DNA from: Oscillospiraceae bacterium
GTDB lineage: Bacteria; Bacillota; Clostridia; Oscillospirales; CAG-272
Length of the DNA: 64,000 bases
Direction: 5' to 3'
Assembly (NCBI GenBank): GCA_015065455.1
Contig: SVQI01000006.1
Coordinates: forward strand, 10,239-74,238
Under the pieces are notes generated by a model. The model ran no database searches and had not been told where the DNA came from. It was given only the letters and a program-made list of their open reading frames with translations. The position numbers were made by a program, and so were the translations under genes. Of this stretch, positions 33,639 through 42,526 are shown piece after piece (positions within the stretch are counted from its first letter, which is position 1; each line of letters opens with the position of its first letter).

Positions 33639-34142
33639 TCAATTAAATTTTATTTTATTTTTTTCAAACACCTTCATTAAAACAACGCCTATAATCAGCC
33701 CCGCTATTCCTTGAACTGAATTTGCAGGAATATTTACCGCTGAAGGAACAAAACCATACATAAAGCCCTCGAACACAAAATATCCAAGTACCATCATTAT
33801 TTCAGCGGCAATACCGCTGATTATTCCCGACGTCAGACTGCCGAGCTTTTTACGGCTAAGCTTAAATCCGTAAAATGCAATAAGTGCCATTATTCCCTTT
33901 ATTATAAAGGTTGCCGGCGCATAGATTATATATGCAGAAAATATATCCGCCAATGCAGAACCAAGACCGGCTGCAAGAAAACCGTATGTAGGCGAAAGAA
34001 CCCAACCTGCCAACAATACAATACAGTCCCCAAGATTCAAATAACCTTTGAGTGGCGATGGAATTTTAATAATCATTGTTGCTACGCAAACAAGCGCTGT
34101 CATAAGCGCAGCCATAACAATTTTCTTTATTTTTGTATTCAT
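33639..34142 (-). CDS. ECF transporter S component (FMN/riboflavin-type, FmnA-like, 167 aa)
   Basis: Five or six helices with YLNLGDCIVLLAGWVLSP (about residues 33-50) and FLAAGLGSALADIFSAY, typical of the S components related to RibU/HmpT. Placed directly before the flavinylation operon, its substrate is most likely a flavin or flavin precursor (inference). No ECF A/T genes are in the window, so it would use a shared energising module. ATG 34142 with AAAGGAG ten bases upstream is preferred to the TTG at 34151. No FMN riboswitch is seen upstream. An operator-like GTGTACAC palindrome lies in the gap shared with the divergent MocR gene. Confidence 0.8.
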   Translation of the reverse strand: MNTKIKKIVMAALMTALVCVATMIIKIPSPLKGYLNLGDCIVLLAGWVLSPTYGFLAAGLGSALADIFSAYIIYAPATFIIKGIMALIAFYGFKLSRKKLGSLTSGIISGIAAEIMMVLGYFVFEGFMYGFVPSAVNIPANSVQGIAGLIIGVVLMKVFEKNKIKFN

Positions 34143-34223
34143 TTTTATCAAACTCCTTTACTTATTGACGAAAATAGTGTACACTAAATCTGATAATATA
34201 ACAATTACCAAATCAGGAGTTTT

Positions 34224-35327
34224 TTGTATAGCCAGATGAAATACGTTATTGACAAAGAAAACCGTCCCGTTTATTTACAACTTTATAAACAGATACGTGA
34301 TGATATAGTTGCAGGAAACTATCCGTACAATACAAAGCTCCCTTCTAAACGAAATCTTGCAGAAAAAACAGGCGTCAGCACTATTACCATCGAACACGCA
34401 TATGCCTTGCTTTGTGATGAAGGATACGTAGAAGCCAAAGAACGAAGCGGATATGTGGTAATATTCCGTAAAACAGACGGTTTTGCCGTTTCAAGCGAGC
34501 ATCACAAGGAACTCTATGCACACCATACCGAAGACACTTATCCCGACTTTCCATTATCAGTTATACGTAAAACATTCCGCAAGGTACTGAATGAACACGG
34601 AGAGCTTTTGCTTGAAAAATCTTCTAATTACGGGTGTAATGAACTACGAGATTCAATCCGACACTATCTTGCGCGAAACCGAAGAATTCAAGTCGAAACA
34701 GAACAGATCATTATTGGTTCAGGATCAGAGTATCTATACCGACTTATTGTAGAAATGCTCGGCAGAAACCGCATTTATGCAGTTGAATCCCCTTCTTATA
34801 AAAAGATAGAACAAGTATATCTGGCAACCGAGATTAGTTATGACACACTTCCGCTGACAAATTCCGGCATTGATAGCAAGGCACTTGCCGATACAAAAGC
34901 AGACGTATTGCATACAACTCCATACCGTAGTTATCCCAGCGGTGTTACGGCAACAGCATCAAAACTGCACGAATATATAAGTTGGTCAGAACAAGGTAAC
35001 CGCTACATTATTGAAGACGATTTCGAGTCGGAATTTTCCGTTTCCACAAAACCGACAGAAACATTGTTTGCGCTCTCACAAAATGATAACGTAATATATC
35101 TCAATACATTTTCAAAAACCATATCGCCATCGTTGCGTATTGGATATATGGTACTTCCAAAACACCTTGTAGAAGTTTTTGATAAAAAATTGGGATTTTA
35201 CTCGTGCACCGTACCGACATTTATGCAATATGTTCTCACAGAACTTATTAATAACGGTGATTTTGAACGTCACATTAACCGTGTCAGACGAAAGAAACGA
35301 AAAGAATTATTAATGCAAAATAAATAA
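34224..35327 (+). pseudogene. MocR-type GntR/aminotransferase regulator, C-terminally truncated (367 aa)
   Basis: N-terminal GntR winged helix (about residues 10-78; RDDIVAGNYPYNTKLPSKRNLAEKTGVS) followed by an aminotransferase-like domain. GSGSEYLYRLI and EDDFESEF are present, and the PLP-lysine motif reads YLNTFSKTISPSLRIGYMVLP (split here as TFSKTISP). MocR proteins normally continue another 80-100 residues past RHINRVRR, but this frame stops at QNK just before repeat DNA begins, so the C-terminal subdomain is lost. Likely a recently broken gene; it may still bind DNA. Start TTG 34224 (AGGAG four bases upstream) or ATG 34236. Divergent from the ECF gene, a possible target. Confidence 0.75.
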
Positions 35328-35328
35328 A

Positions 35329-35410
35329 TGGGACGTCGTGGCAGGGGTCCCCGAACCGCACAAAGTAAGGTTTGGGGGTTCTTGTGTGCGCCGTCCCCTA
35401 CCAAATTAGG
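35329..35410. repeat. Palindromic repeat unit after the broken MocR gene
   Basis: Starts GGGACGTCG and ends CGCCGTCCC, with an inner CCCCGAACC / GGTTTGGGG arm. Bases 35384-35410 (GTGTGCGCCGTCCCC then TACCAAATTAGG) recur exactly at 50628-50654. The inner ~42 bases (35345-35385) match in inverted orientation the stretch at 35985-36030. Confidence 0.6.
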
Positions 35411-35438
35411 ATATATTATTTATTTAAATTATTTGTTA

Positions 35439-35485
35439 TTCTCTCCCTCAGTCTTTTTGCTTACGCAAAAACCACCCTTCTCATA
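35439..35485. repeat. CTCTCCCTCAGTC-type hairpin repeat, copy 2 (diverged)
   Basis: CTCTCCCTCAGTC followed by palindrome TTTTTGCTTACGCAAAAA and a diverged right end CCACCCTTCTCATAGAT. Confidence 0.5.
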
Positions 35486-35515
35486 GATAAGGTCAAAGGT
35501 TAGAAATTGTACAGA

Positions 35516-35783
35516 GACGAACTCATCCGTCGCGCCGCGTTATATAACAAAAAATATATTTAAACATATTGGCGGCACGCCACCTTCTCCCACCGGAGAA
35601 GGCGCAAAATCTGTGCAAATTCTATGTTATAAATAAAAAATTTTTATAAAATTATAAGACAATGATATAAAAACAAAAGACCAAGACTATACTCTGTGCC
35701 TTCTCTGGTGAGAGAAGGTGGTACACCGCTAACATTCTTTAATTTTTTACAAATTAAAACGCGGTGTGACGGATGAGTTCGTC
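35516..35783. mobile_element. MITE-like element, 268 bp, with 26-bp terminal inverted repeats
   Basis: Left end 35516-35541 and right end 35758-35783 are inverted repeats with the first 16 bases perfect (GACGAACTCATCCGTC) and 24 of 26 matching. A second, inner inverted pair (CACCTTCTCCCACCGG near 35582 and CTGGTGAGAGAAGGTG near 35705) extends the palindromic design. No reading frame is inside. A clear target-site duplication is not visible. Confidence 0.7.
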
Positions 35784-35811
35784 TATCATACCGAATTCGC
35801 ACTAATTTTTA

Positions 35812-35866
35812 CCTCCATCTGAGGAGGGAGGTGGCATTTTCGTTAGAAAATGACGGAGGGAGAGAT
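35812..35866. repeat. CTCTCCCTCAGTC-type hairpin repeat, copy 3 (inverted)
   Basis: Reverse orientation: CCTCCATCTGAGGAGGGAGG then palindrome CATTTTCGTTAGAAAATG then ACGGAGGGAGAGAT. The ends match copy 1. Confidence 0.65.
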
Positions 35867-35913
35867 ATGTGTTAATTTTCTTGTTGCAATATTGTCTAAA
35901 TAAACCGTTCGTT

Positions 35914-36088
35914 CTTCTCTCCCTCAGTCTCGCATTCGCTCGACAGCGTCTACTGCAGTTCGGTCACGGTTCGGCTCTACCAGTGAACCCCCAAGCTTTA
36001 CTTCGTGCAGCTCGGGGAACCCCTAACCAGTCCACCGGACTTTTATTCACTCCCTCGCCGCCGCTTCGCTACCTCGTCAGATGGAGCT
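35914..36088. repeat. CTCTCCCTCAGTC-type hairpin repeat, copy 4, split by an insertion
   Basis: TTCTCTCCCTCAGTC at 35914 and CTCGTCAGATGGAGCT at 36073-36088 are the two ends. Between them about 140 bases are inserted, including the GAACCCCCAAGCTTTACTTC element (35985-36030), an inverted match of 35345-35385. Confidence 0.5.
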
Positions 36089-36144
36089 AAAAAGATACAT
36101 TTATTCTAAAAACGGCGGAAGCAAGATATACACCCTACAAGTTA

Positions 36145-36491
36145 AACAATACCGTCACTGCAAACAAAGGGGGGAACCGAAGGGGGTGTCCCCCTCGGTC
36201 GTTTGGTGGTTGGGGTTCAAAGGGGAGGAGGAATCGAAACCTCCGCCCCTTTGTGCCTTCTTTGGTTACTTTCTTGGCACGCAAGAAAGTAACGTAAAAA
36301 AGAAAAAAACAATACATCTTATAAAAAGAAAAAAGCTGTCGCTTTTTTTCAAATGAGTATATACTGTCAGGAGCTTCGCTCCCGAACCCACACAAGAGGA
36401 TCACTGCCCAAAAAAGTGCCATCTTGACTCCCTCAAAACTTTTAATATATTTTAATTGAGCTTTTTGAAAAAAGTACTCTGTACTCCGCAA
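36145..36491. repeat. Long dispersed repeat, copy 1 (~350 bp)
   Basis: Aligned with 59577-59990: AATACC..C..TGC.AACAAA, GGGGG, CCTCGGTCGTTT, GGGTTCAAAGGG, CCTTTGTGCCTTCTTTGG, TTACTTTCTTGGCACGCAAG, AAAGTAACGTAAAAA, GCTTCGCTCCCGAACCCACA and GCTTTTTGAAAAAAG are shared in order. The frame that stays open here (36081-36356) is an accident of the repeat and not taken as a gene. Confidence 0.75.
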
Positions 36492-36522
36492 ATAATTTAA
36501 AATTAATAAGCATTTATCGCAA

Positions 36523-36557
36523 AAAAATCCCCTCGTAAAACGAGGGGATTTTTTATT
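36523..36557 (-). terminator. Terminator of the cit-hydratase-icd block
   Basis: AAATCCCCTCG / CGAGGGGATTT stem with T-run in both directions, just past the icd stop. Confidence 0.85.
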
Positions 36558-36561
36558 ATAT

Positions 36562-37776
36562 TTAAGCCATAATCTTGTCGAGGTTTGCCTTGATAGCAAG
36601 GAGGAAGTCCTTAGTATTGAGGGCTGTTGCATTTCCGCCTTCCCACAAGTTAACAAGGTCTTTTGTCATCTTGCCTTCCTTAAGTGTAGCGATACAAGCC
36701 TGTTCAAGCTTCTTTGCAAAGTCGCAGAGCTCAGGAATATTGTCAAGCTCACCGCGCTTGTTGAGAGCACCTGTCCATGCAAAAATAGTAGCCATGGGGT
36801 TTGTTGATGTTTCTTCCCCCTTGAGGTGCTTGTAGTAGTGACGTGTTACTGTACCGTGAGCTGCTTCATATTCATAGTTGCCGTCGGGAGATACGAGAAC
36901 TGATGTCATCATAGCCAACGAACCGAATGCAGTAGATACCATATCACTCATTACGTCGCCGTCGTAGTTCTTACATGCCCAGATAAATCCGCCTTCGGAA
37001 CGAACTACACGAGCAACTGCATCGTCGATAAGTGTGTAGAAGTATTCAATGCCTGCTTCTTCAAACTTTGTCTTATATTCAGCATCGAAGATTTCCTGAT
37101 AAATATCTTTGAAAGTATGGTCATACTTTTTAGAAATTGTATCTTTTGTAGAGAACCAAAGGCTCTGCTTTGTATCAAGTGCATACTGGAAGCAAGCACG
37201 TGCAAATGATGCAATAGAAGTATCCTTGTTATATGAACCCTGAAGAACACCGGGACATTCAAAATCATATACTGTTTCTCTGAATGTTTCCTTACCTTCA
37301 TTGTTTGTGAAAACGAGTTCAGCCTTTCCTTCTTCAGGAACTCTGAATTCTGTTGCCTTGTAAATATCACCGTAAGCGTGACGAGCAATAGTGATGGGCT
37401 TCTTCCATGTTCTTACAACGGGTTTAATTTCGTCGATAAGAATAGGAGCTCTGAATACTGTACCGTCGAGCATAGCACGAATTGTACCGTTAGGGCTCTT
37501 CCACATTTCGTGGAGATTGTATTCGCTCATTCTCTGCTGGTTAGGAGTAATTGTGGCACACTTTACGCCTACGCCATACTTTTTGATTGCATTTGCAGAA
37601 TCCTTTGTAACCTGGTCGTTAGTCTTGTCTCTTTCGGGAAGACCGAGGTCATAGTATTCTGTCTTAAGATCTACGTAAGGTATAATAAGTTCATCCTTGA
37701 TAATTTGCCAGATAATTCTGGTCATTTCATCTCCGTCCATCTCAACGAGAGGAGTAGTCATTCTAATCTTTACCAT
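36562..37776 (-). CDS. icd: NADP-dependent isocitrate dehydrogenase, eukaryotic-type dimer (404 aa)
   Basis: Oxidatively decarboxylates isocitrate to 2-oxoglutarate with NADP. Characteristic stretches: [20 protein letters not shown] at the N-terminus, [19 protein letters not shown] (substrate Ser/Asn, about residues 93-111), [34 protein letters not shown] and [13 protein letters not shown] (NADP region). Length matches the ~400-aa subfamily II enzyme. AAAAGGAG start. It follows the aconitase-family hydratase, with a long hairpin between them, so citrate can be taken to 2-oxoglutarate for glutamate. Confidence 0.95.
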   Translation of the reverse strand: MVKIRMTTPLVEMDGDEMTRIIWQIIKDELIIPYVDLKTEYYDLGLPERDKTNDQVTKDSANAIKKYGVGVKCATITPNQQRMSEYNLHEMWKSPNGTIRAMLDGTVFRAPILIDEIKPVVRTWKKPITIARHAYGDIYKATEFRVPEEGKAELVFTNNEGKETFRETVYDFECPGVLQGSYNKDTSIASFARACFQYALDTKQSLWFSTKDTISKKYDHTFKDIYQEIFDAEYKTKFEEAGIEYFYTLIDDAVARVVRSEGGFIWACKNYDGDVMSDMVSTAFGSLAMMTSVLVSPDGNYEYEAAHGTVTRHYYKHLKGEETSTNPMATIFAWTGALNKRGELDNIPELCDFAKKLEQACIATLKEGKMTKDLVNLWEGGNATALNTKDFLLAIKANLDKIMA

Positions 37777-37819
37777 TGTGTTTTCTCCTTTTATTTATGT
37801 TTTTATTTTTTCGATCTAA

Positions 37820-37864
37820 ATATTTTTCCTTACCGCCGCACTATACGGCGGCAAGGAAAAATAT
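37820..37864 (-). other. Long stem-loop between hydratase and icd
   Basis: Arms at 37820-37838 and 37846-37864 form a 19-bp stem with one mismatch and a 7-nt loop (CACTATA). On the minus strand no T-run follows the stem, so it is more likely a processing, stability or partial attenuation element than a full terminator. Confidence 0.6.
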
Positions 37865-37875
37865 ATCATTTTTGA

Positions 37876-40110
37876 TTATTTTGCAAGACCTGCAGCGTAG
37901 TAGTTCATCAAGCAGCCTTCTGTAATAATAAGCTTTTCATCAGCTGTAAGACCCTTGCAGTAAAGTGTAATATCCTTTACACCGTCAGCGGTAATAACCT
38001 TTGCAGGAATTTCTTCTTTACCGGAAAGAATAGCTTCTCTTACACCGGGAACAAAGAGGTAATCATTTCCTGTATAGTTAAATTCAACATCCTTTTCGAT
38101 TGTGAAAGGAACGATACCCCAGTTAATGCAGTTTGAACGGTAACGCTTTGTAGCATATTCGTAACAAACGTTTGCAAAGCCGCCGAGAACCTTCTGACAA
38201 GATGCAGCCTGTTCACGAGCAGAGCCGTCACCGGGTCTCTTTGCAAATACGCAAGAGCCAATAGTAGTCTTGTTAATATCTCCGCCAACCTTTGCCAACA
38301 CTTCAACAATTTCAGCAGGAGCGTTTCCTTCCTGACGTGCAACCTCAAGTGCCTTTACAGCCTTTGATCTTTCAACGTATTCGGGAACACGGCGAGAAAG
38401 TGCAAATTCAGAAAGCTTCAAGGGATTGGAACGGTAAGAAGATGTTTCACCTGAGGGAATAAGCTCGTCTGTTGTAGTAACGTCGTCGTGGATAACAGCG
38501 CAGAGCTTAACCAACATATCATCATCGAGTCTGTACATCTTGGGCCAGTCTGTAATGTTGGGGCCGAAACGGAGTTCATATTCGGGTTCGGGCTTGCCGT
38601 AGCCGTTGTATACTCTCTTTTCGTAAATTGTAGGATCGAATTTATATTCGTGAGCAGGAACTGTGTATTCAATATCTGTTGCCGCTGTAAGAACACCGTG
38701 ATTAGCCGCTGTTGCAGCAATAGAACGAGCGTCCATAAGAGCAACTGCAGAAATCTGTCCCTGACCGGGTTTTGAACCTTCGCGGTTTGCAAAGTTTCTT
38801 GTTGCGTGACGGATAGAGAATCCGTTATGTGCGGGTGTATCACCGGCACCAAAGCAAGGTCCGCAGAATGCAGGTTTAATAACTGCGCCCGCTGACATAA
38901 GCTTTTCGCTTGTTCCGTCTCTTGTTATAGCCATATTGATAGGAGCGGATGAAGGATATACGGAAAGATCAAAATATGTATTACCGATAGACTGATTTTC
39001 AAGAATAGCGGCAGCTTCAACGAGGTTTTCGTACATACCGCCCGAGCAACCTACGATAACACCCTGATCGGCAACTACTTTGCCGTCAACAATGTTTCTG
39101 CAAAGATCCATTGTAACCTGATTTCCAAGGCTCTTCTGGCATTCAGCTTCTGTTTCCTTGAATATCTTTTCAGGATTTGCCTGAAGCTCGTGAATAGTGA
39201 ACGCCTTAGAGGGATGGAAAGGAAGAGCTATCATACTTTCCATCTTGGAAAGGTCAATCTTAACGATAGAATCGTAATATGCGCCCTCTTCAACCTTAAT
39301 TTCGTTATAAGCTTCGGGTCTACCTACGTTTTCATAGAATTCCTTAACAACGCCGTCTGTTTCCCAGATAGATGTAAGACAGCTTGTTTCTGTTGTCATT
39401 ACGTCAACGCCGATACGGAAGTCCATGGAAAGATCTGCAACGCCGGGGCCTGCAAATTCGAGAACCTTGTTCTTAACGTCAGCATTCGGGAACGTCTGTG
39501 CAACCAAAGCGATTGCAACGTCGTGAGGTCCGATACCGTGAGGAAGCTTGCCCTCGAGCCATACGAGAACAACTTCGGGAGAATCAACGTCGTATGTATT
39601 TTCAAGCAACTGCTTTACAAGCTCGCCGCCGCCTTCGCCAACACCGAGTGTTCCGTAGCAGCCGTAACGTGTATGAGAGTCTGAACCGAGGATCATACCG
39701 CCGCATTTTGCAAGCATTTCACGAGCGTACTGGTGAATAACAGCCTGGTTTGCGGGAACGTAAATACCGCCGTATTTGTGAGCAGCTGAAAGACCGAACG
39801 CGTGGTCGTCTTCGTTAATTGTACCGCCAACTGCACAAAGTGAGTTGTGGCAGTTTGTCATTGCATAAGGAATGGGGAATTTTTTAAGTCCGCTTGCTCT
39901 TGCCGTCTGGATAATGCCTACGTAAGTGATGTCGTGAGAAATCAAAGCATCAAACTTAATACGCATCTTTTTGGGATCGCTTGAAATATCATGCGCTCTC
40001 AAAATTCTGTAAGCCATCGTCTTGTCACGAGCGGCTTCAACATTGGCCGGTGCTGTAAATTCGGGTTTACCGTTTACGATAGTTACACCTTTTTTGATCA
40101 TTTCTACCAT
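37876..40110 (-). CDS. Aconitase-family hydratase (744 aa)
   Basis: 4Fe-4S dehydratase related to aconitase and E. coli YbhJ; in anaerobes lacking AcnA/B it is taken to act as aconitase. GSDSHTRYGCYGTLGVGEGG is near residue 141. The cluster ligands appear as Cys in VGCSGGMYEN and the CxxC of AFCGPCFGAGD. The N-terminal ALISHDITYVGIIQTARASG and C-terminal swivel (SCVFAKRPGDGSAREQAASC, SNCINWGIVPFTI) are present. AAGGAG eight bases before ATG. Its position between citG and icd strongly suggests citrate-isocitrate conversion. Confidence 0.85.
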   Translation of the reverse strand: MVEMIKKGVTIVNGKPEFTAPANVEAARDKTMAYRILRAHDISSDPKKMRIKFDALISHDITYVGIIQTARASGLKKFPIPYAMTNCHNSLCAVGGTINEDDHAFGLSAAHKYGGIYVPANQAVIHQYAREMLAKCGGMILGSDSHTRYGCYGTLGVGEGGGELVKQLLENTYDVDSPEVVLVWLEGKLPHGIGPHDVAIALVAQTFPNADVKNKVLEFAGPGVADLSMDFRIGVDVMTTETSCLTSIWETDGVVKEFYENVGRPEAYNEIKVEEGAYYDSIVKIDLSKMESMIALPFHPSKAFTIHELQANPEKIFKETEAECQKSLGNQVTMDLCRNIVDGKVVADQGVIVGCSGGMYENLVEAAAILENQSIGNTYFDLSVYPSSAPINMAITRDGTSEKLMSAGAVIKPAFCGPCFGAGDTPAHNGFSIRHATRNFANREGSKPGQGQISAVALMDARSIAATAANHGVLTAATDIEYTVPAHEYKFDPTIYEKRVYNGYGKPEPEYELRFGPNITDWPKMYRLDDDMLVKLCAVIHDDVTTTDELIPSGETSSYRSNPLKLSEFALSRRVPEYVERSKAVKALEVARQEGNAPAEIVEVLAKVGGDINKTTIGSCVFAKRPGDGSAREQAASCQKVLGGFANVCYEYATKRYRSNCINWGIVPFTIEKDVEFNYTGNDYLFVPGVREAILSGKEEIPAKVITADGVKDITLYCKGLTADEKLIITEGCLMNYYAAGLAK

Positions 40111-40152
40111 AGAAAATTCTCCTTAATTTATTAAATATATTTTTATTATTTT

Positions 40153-40995
40153 TTAAATAATCTGCTCGAGATTATAAATAAACCAAGTCACTGCCAACAG
40201 GTCTGCGCACCCACCGGCACTCAATCTTTTTTCAGTAAGATCTTTGTCGAACTCTCTGATTTTTTCAATATCGGAATTATAAAGTGTTGCTGACTTTTCT
40301 TTCACATACTCAGCCATTGTCTTTCCGCCTCTGTTAATTACGTTCGTATCATCAACGATACTCATTAAATATACGAGCGTACGCACCATAGCAGTATTCT
40401 TATCCATTCTTTGTTCAAAACATTTCTTCATAAACGGATAAGAAAAGACTCTGACTGTAAGAAACCCCGACTCTGCCTCACCTCTCGGTCCTTTTATTCC
40501 ATATTGCTTATATATTCTTTCGCCGTTTGACATAAGACTTTCATCGGTTATTTCAGAGTAGTCTTTTATACATATTCCGCTGACGGTCTTTGCAACGGTT
40601 TCGCATATATTTTCAATATTAATATTTTTATTCAACCGATACAGTCTTCCGACTGCCATACAAATAAGTCCTACGGAGAAAATTATGCCCTTATGGGTAT
40701 TCACTCCGTGCGTTGCAAGATACATAGCTTTTTCAGCCTCTATGCCAATCAATCGGGCTTCTGGAAGGCTGTCGCTTTCGGACATATCTGCCGTATTGTA
40801 TCCATACTCGCAAAATTTATAAAAATACGGAAACAAAGCATCAGCACTTTTTAAAAAAGTATTTATGTCCATATCGTCGTGAGCTCCGCTGTTATCACTG
40901 TCGACCAATCCCGGCTTTGGAGTTGCGGTGACCTCGTCGACAAGAGCGTTTCTTGCAAGATTGCTTACTGTATCAAATATTCTATTTGCATCCAT
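40153..40995 (-). CDS. citG: Triphosphoribosyl-dephospho-CoA synthase CitG (280 aa)
   Basis: Makes the 2'-(5''-triphosphoribosyl)-3'-dephospho-CoA precursor of the citrate lyase prosthetic group from ATP and dephospho-CoA. Family motifs: DEVTATPKPGLVDSDNSGAH (about residues 19-38), ATHGVNTHKGIIFS, RGEAESGF and the C-terminal RLSAGGCADLLAVTWF. Stand-alone protein, not fused to CitX. It overlaps citC by 14 bases; the ribosome site is weak, as expected for coupled translation. Confidence 0.92.
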   Translation of the reverse strand: MDANRIFDTVSNLARNALVDEVTATPKPGLVDSDNSGAHDDMDINTFLKSADALFPYFYKFCEYGYNTADMSESDSLPEARLIGIEAEKAMYLATHGVNTHKGIIFSVGLICMAVGRLYRLNKNINIENICETVAKTVSGICIKDYSEITDESLMSNGERIYKQYGIKGPRGEAESGFLTVRVFSYPFMKKCFEQRMDKNTAMVRTLVYLMSIVDDTNVINRGGKTMAEYVKEKSATLYNSDIEKIREFDKDLTEKRLSAGGCADLLAVTWFIYNLEQII

Positions 40996-42022
40996 TTTTT
41001 ATTTTTTCAATTATAGGTAAAGCCTTATCTGAAGTCAGAAAATTATATGTTACGTCGGGAACTTCTTTTCTGATTTTATCAAAATCGCCCTCTGCAATAA
41101 GCTTTCTGACACGGCTTGCGCTTATAATATCCCCCTCTTCGTCTGCCTTTCTTGGTATAATAAAGAGTCTGTCCATATTAAATTCAGGCAATATTTTTTC
41201 CAAAGAGGAATTATACTCTCTTGTCACTTTGTCAAATAATTCTTCGCCTACAAATCTTTTTCTGATATTAAGAGAAGGAGCGATATATCTTTCAAATATT
41301 CTTACGTCTATCTGCGTATGTGCCTTAGTTACGTCAGAGTACTCTTTTAAAAAATACGATGGAAACGTTGCGTTTGAAATAATATACTCCCCTGCCTTAA
41401 GTACTGTCACGTTGTTTAAATGTGACACTCCCTTTTCTACAAGTGAAAATCTCACGTCAGCAGGAAAAACCGATTTATCCTCGCTTAAAACAAACACGTA
41501 AAGATTATCACAGTGACGTGCGGCATATTCAACAAGATACAGATGACCGTTTGTAAAAGGGTTACAGTTCATAACAACGGCTCCGTTGTTACCTTCCTTT
41601 TTGTACTGCGAAAGCCAGTTGGTATATTCTTTTATTCCGCCGCCTCGCTCCATAAAAATCGCCTTATCGGCTCTTTCAATAAGCTTAAAACCAAAAGATG
41701 CAAACATACTTTCGTTTTCGGGCTTCGTAAAAATCGTTATATTTTTGTTTCCGTCAGACAGCAATCTCTGGAGAAGGTGGGATATTATTTTATTGGAAAG
41801 ACCTGCGCCACGCGCTTCTTCCGAGACGGCAACGCATTTTATCGTTGTTCCCGAATATCCTCCGCAAGCAACCGCCTTGCCGTCAACATCAAACAAGGCT
41901 GCCATATAATCGAGTTTTTCATATTTAAGCCCTGAAGAATCAAGCAATTTGTTTACTTCAGCCATCGAGAGTTTAAAACAAGGGGAAACCTCGCGAAGCT
42001 CAACACCGGAAAAATCACTCAT
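40982..42022 (-). CDS. citC: [Citrate (pro-3S)-lyase] ligase CitC (346 aa)
   Basis: Acetylates the thiol of the CitD prosthetic group with acetate and ATP, activating citrate lyase. The N-terminal GNAT-like part has SEEARGAGLSNKIISHL. The nucleotidyltransferase domain has VVMNCNPFTNGHLYLVEYA (HxGH-like TNGH) and ISASRVRKLIAEGDF near the end. ATG 42022 sits in the citX stop region, with AAAGGGT upstream; the longer frame from 42046 is inside citX. Confidence 0.92.
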   Translation of the reverse strand: MSDFSGVELREVSPCFKLSMAEVNKLLDSSGLKYEKLDYMAALFDVDGKAVACGGYSGTTIKCVAVSEEARGAGLSNKIISHLLQRLLSDGNKNITIFTKPENESMFASFGFKLIERADKAIFMERGGGIKEYTNWLSQYKKEGNNGAVVMNCNPFTNGHLYLVEYAARHCDNLYVFVLSEDKSVFPADVRFSLVEKGVSHLNNVTVLKAGEYIISNATFPSYFLKEYSDVTKAHTQIDVRIFERYIAPSLNIRKRFVGEELFDKVTREYNSSLEKILPEFNMDRLFIIPRKADEEGDIISASRVRKLIAEGDFDKIRKEVPDVTYNFLTSDKALPIIEKIKNGCK

Positions 42023-42521
42023 CAGAAAGTACCCTTTCAATTTCACATAAAAGTTCTTCGGTAGTGTGCTTTCTCGACCGTGAACACACGTGAGCAGGAC
42101 TACCGCAGATCAAACATTTCCTTTCCGGCATTCCAAAGTCCGAACGGGACACGGGTAACTTATCAATACCAATTACGTCGATATCAAAAAGCCTTCCTAT
42201 CTTTTCTCCATCCTCAACTTCCGTCATAAGCTTTTTTAAAGTCTCTGTCGGAAGATTAACACAATAAAATCCTTCGGGACCTGTTTTTTTATTTCTGTGG
42301 GTTTTGTATTTCACATTATATCCCTCAAGGGCAGTTTCAATGAAGAAAGTGCCCTTTTGGAATATTTTTTCTGTCATTTTGTTTTGCTTAACCTTTCCCG
42401 GCATAACCACCGTGAAAGAAACAAGCGGACATTTATATTTATCAATCAGCTCCGATTGATAGATAGCTCTGTCTTCTTTGCTTTCAAGCATATCCTCAAG
42501 ACTTACGCAAAGATTATCCAT
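42015..42521 (-). CDS. citX: Apo-citrate lyase phosphoribosyl-dephospho-CoA transferase CitX (168 aa)
   Basis: Attaches the prosthetic group to the serine of CitD. Recognisable: MLESKEDRAIYQSELI, LVSFTVVMPGKVKQN, GRLFDIDVIG and the Cys-rich RKCLICGSPAHVCSRSRKH. Separate from CitG, unlike the CitXG fusions of some species. Six bases separate it from citF. Confidence 0.92.
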   Translation of the reverse strand: MDNLCVSLEDMLESKEDRAIYQSELIDKYKCPLVSFTVVMPGKVKQNKMTEKIFQKGTFFIETALEGYNVKYKTHRNKKTGPEGFYCVNLPTETLKKLMTEVEDGEKIGRLFDIDVIGIDKLPVSRSDFGMPERKCLICGSPAHVCSRSRKHTTEELLCEIERVLSDE

Positions 42522-42526
42522 ACTTA

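Noticed and set aside
34143-34223. FMN riboswitch before the ECF gene
   Set aside because: The gap is under 100 bp and lacks the conserved RFN stems.
36081-36356. 91-aa frame on the plus strand in the repeat region
   Set aside because: It is a translation of the long dispersed repeat; the second copy at 59577-59990 does not keep the frame.
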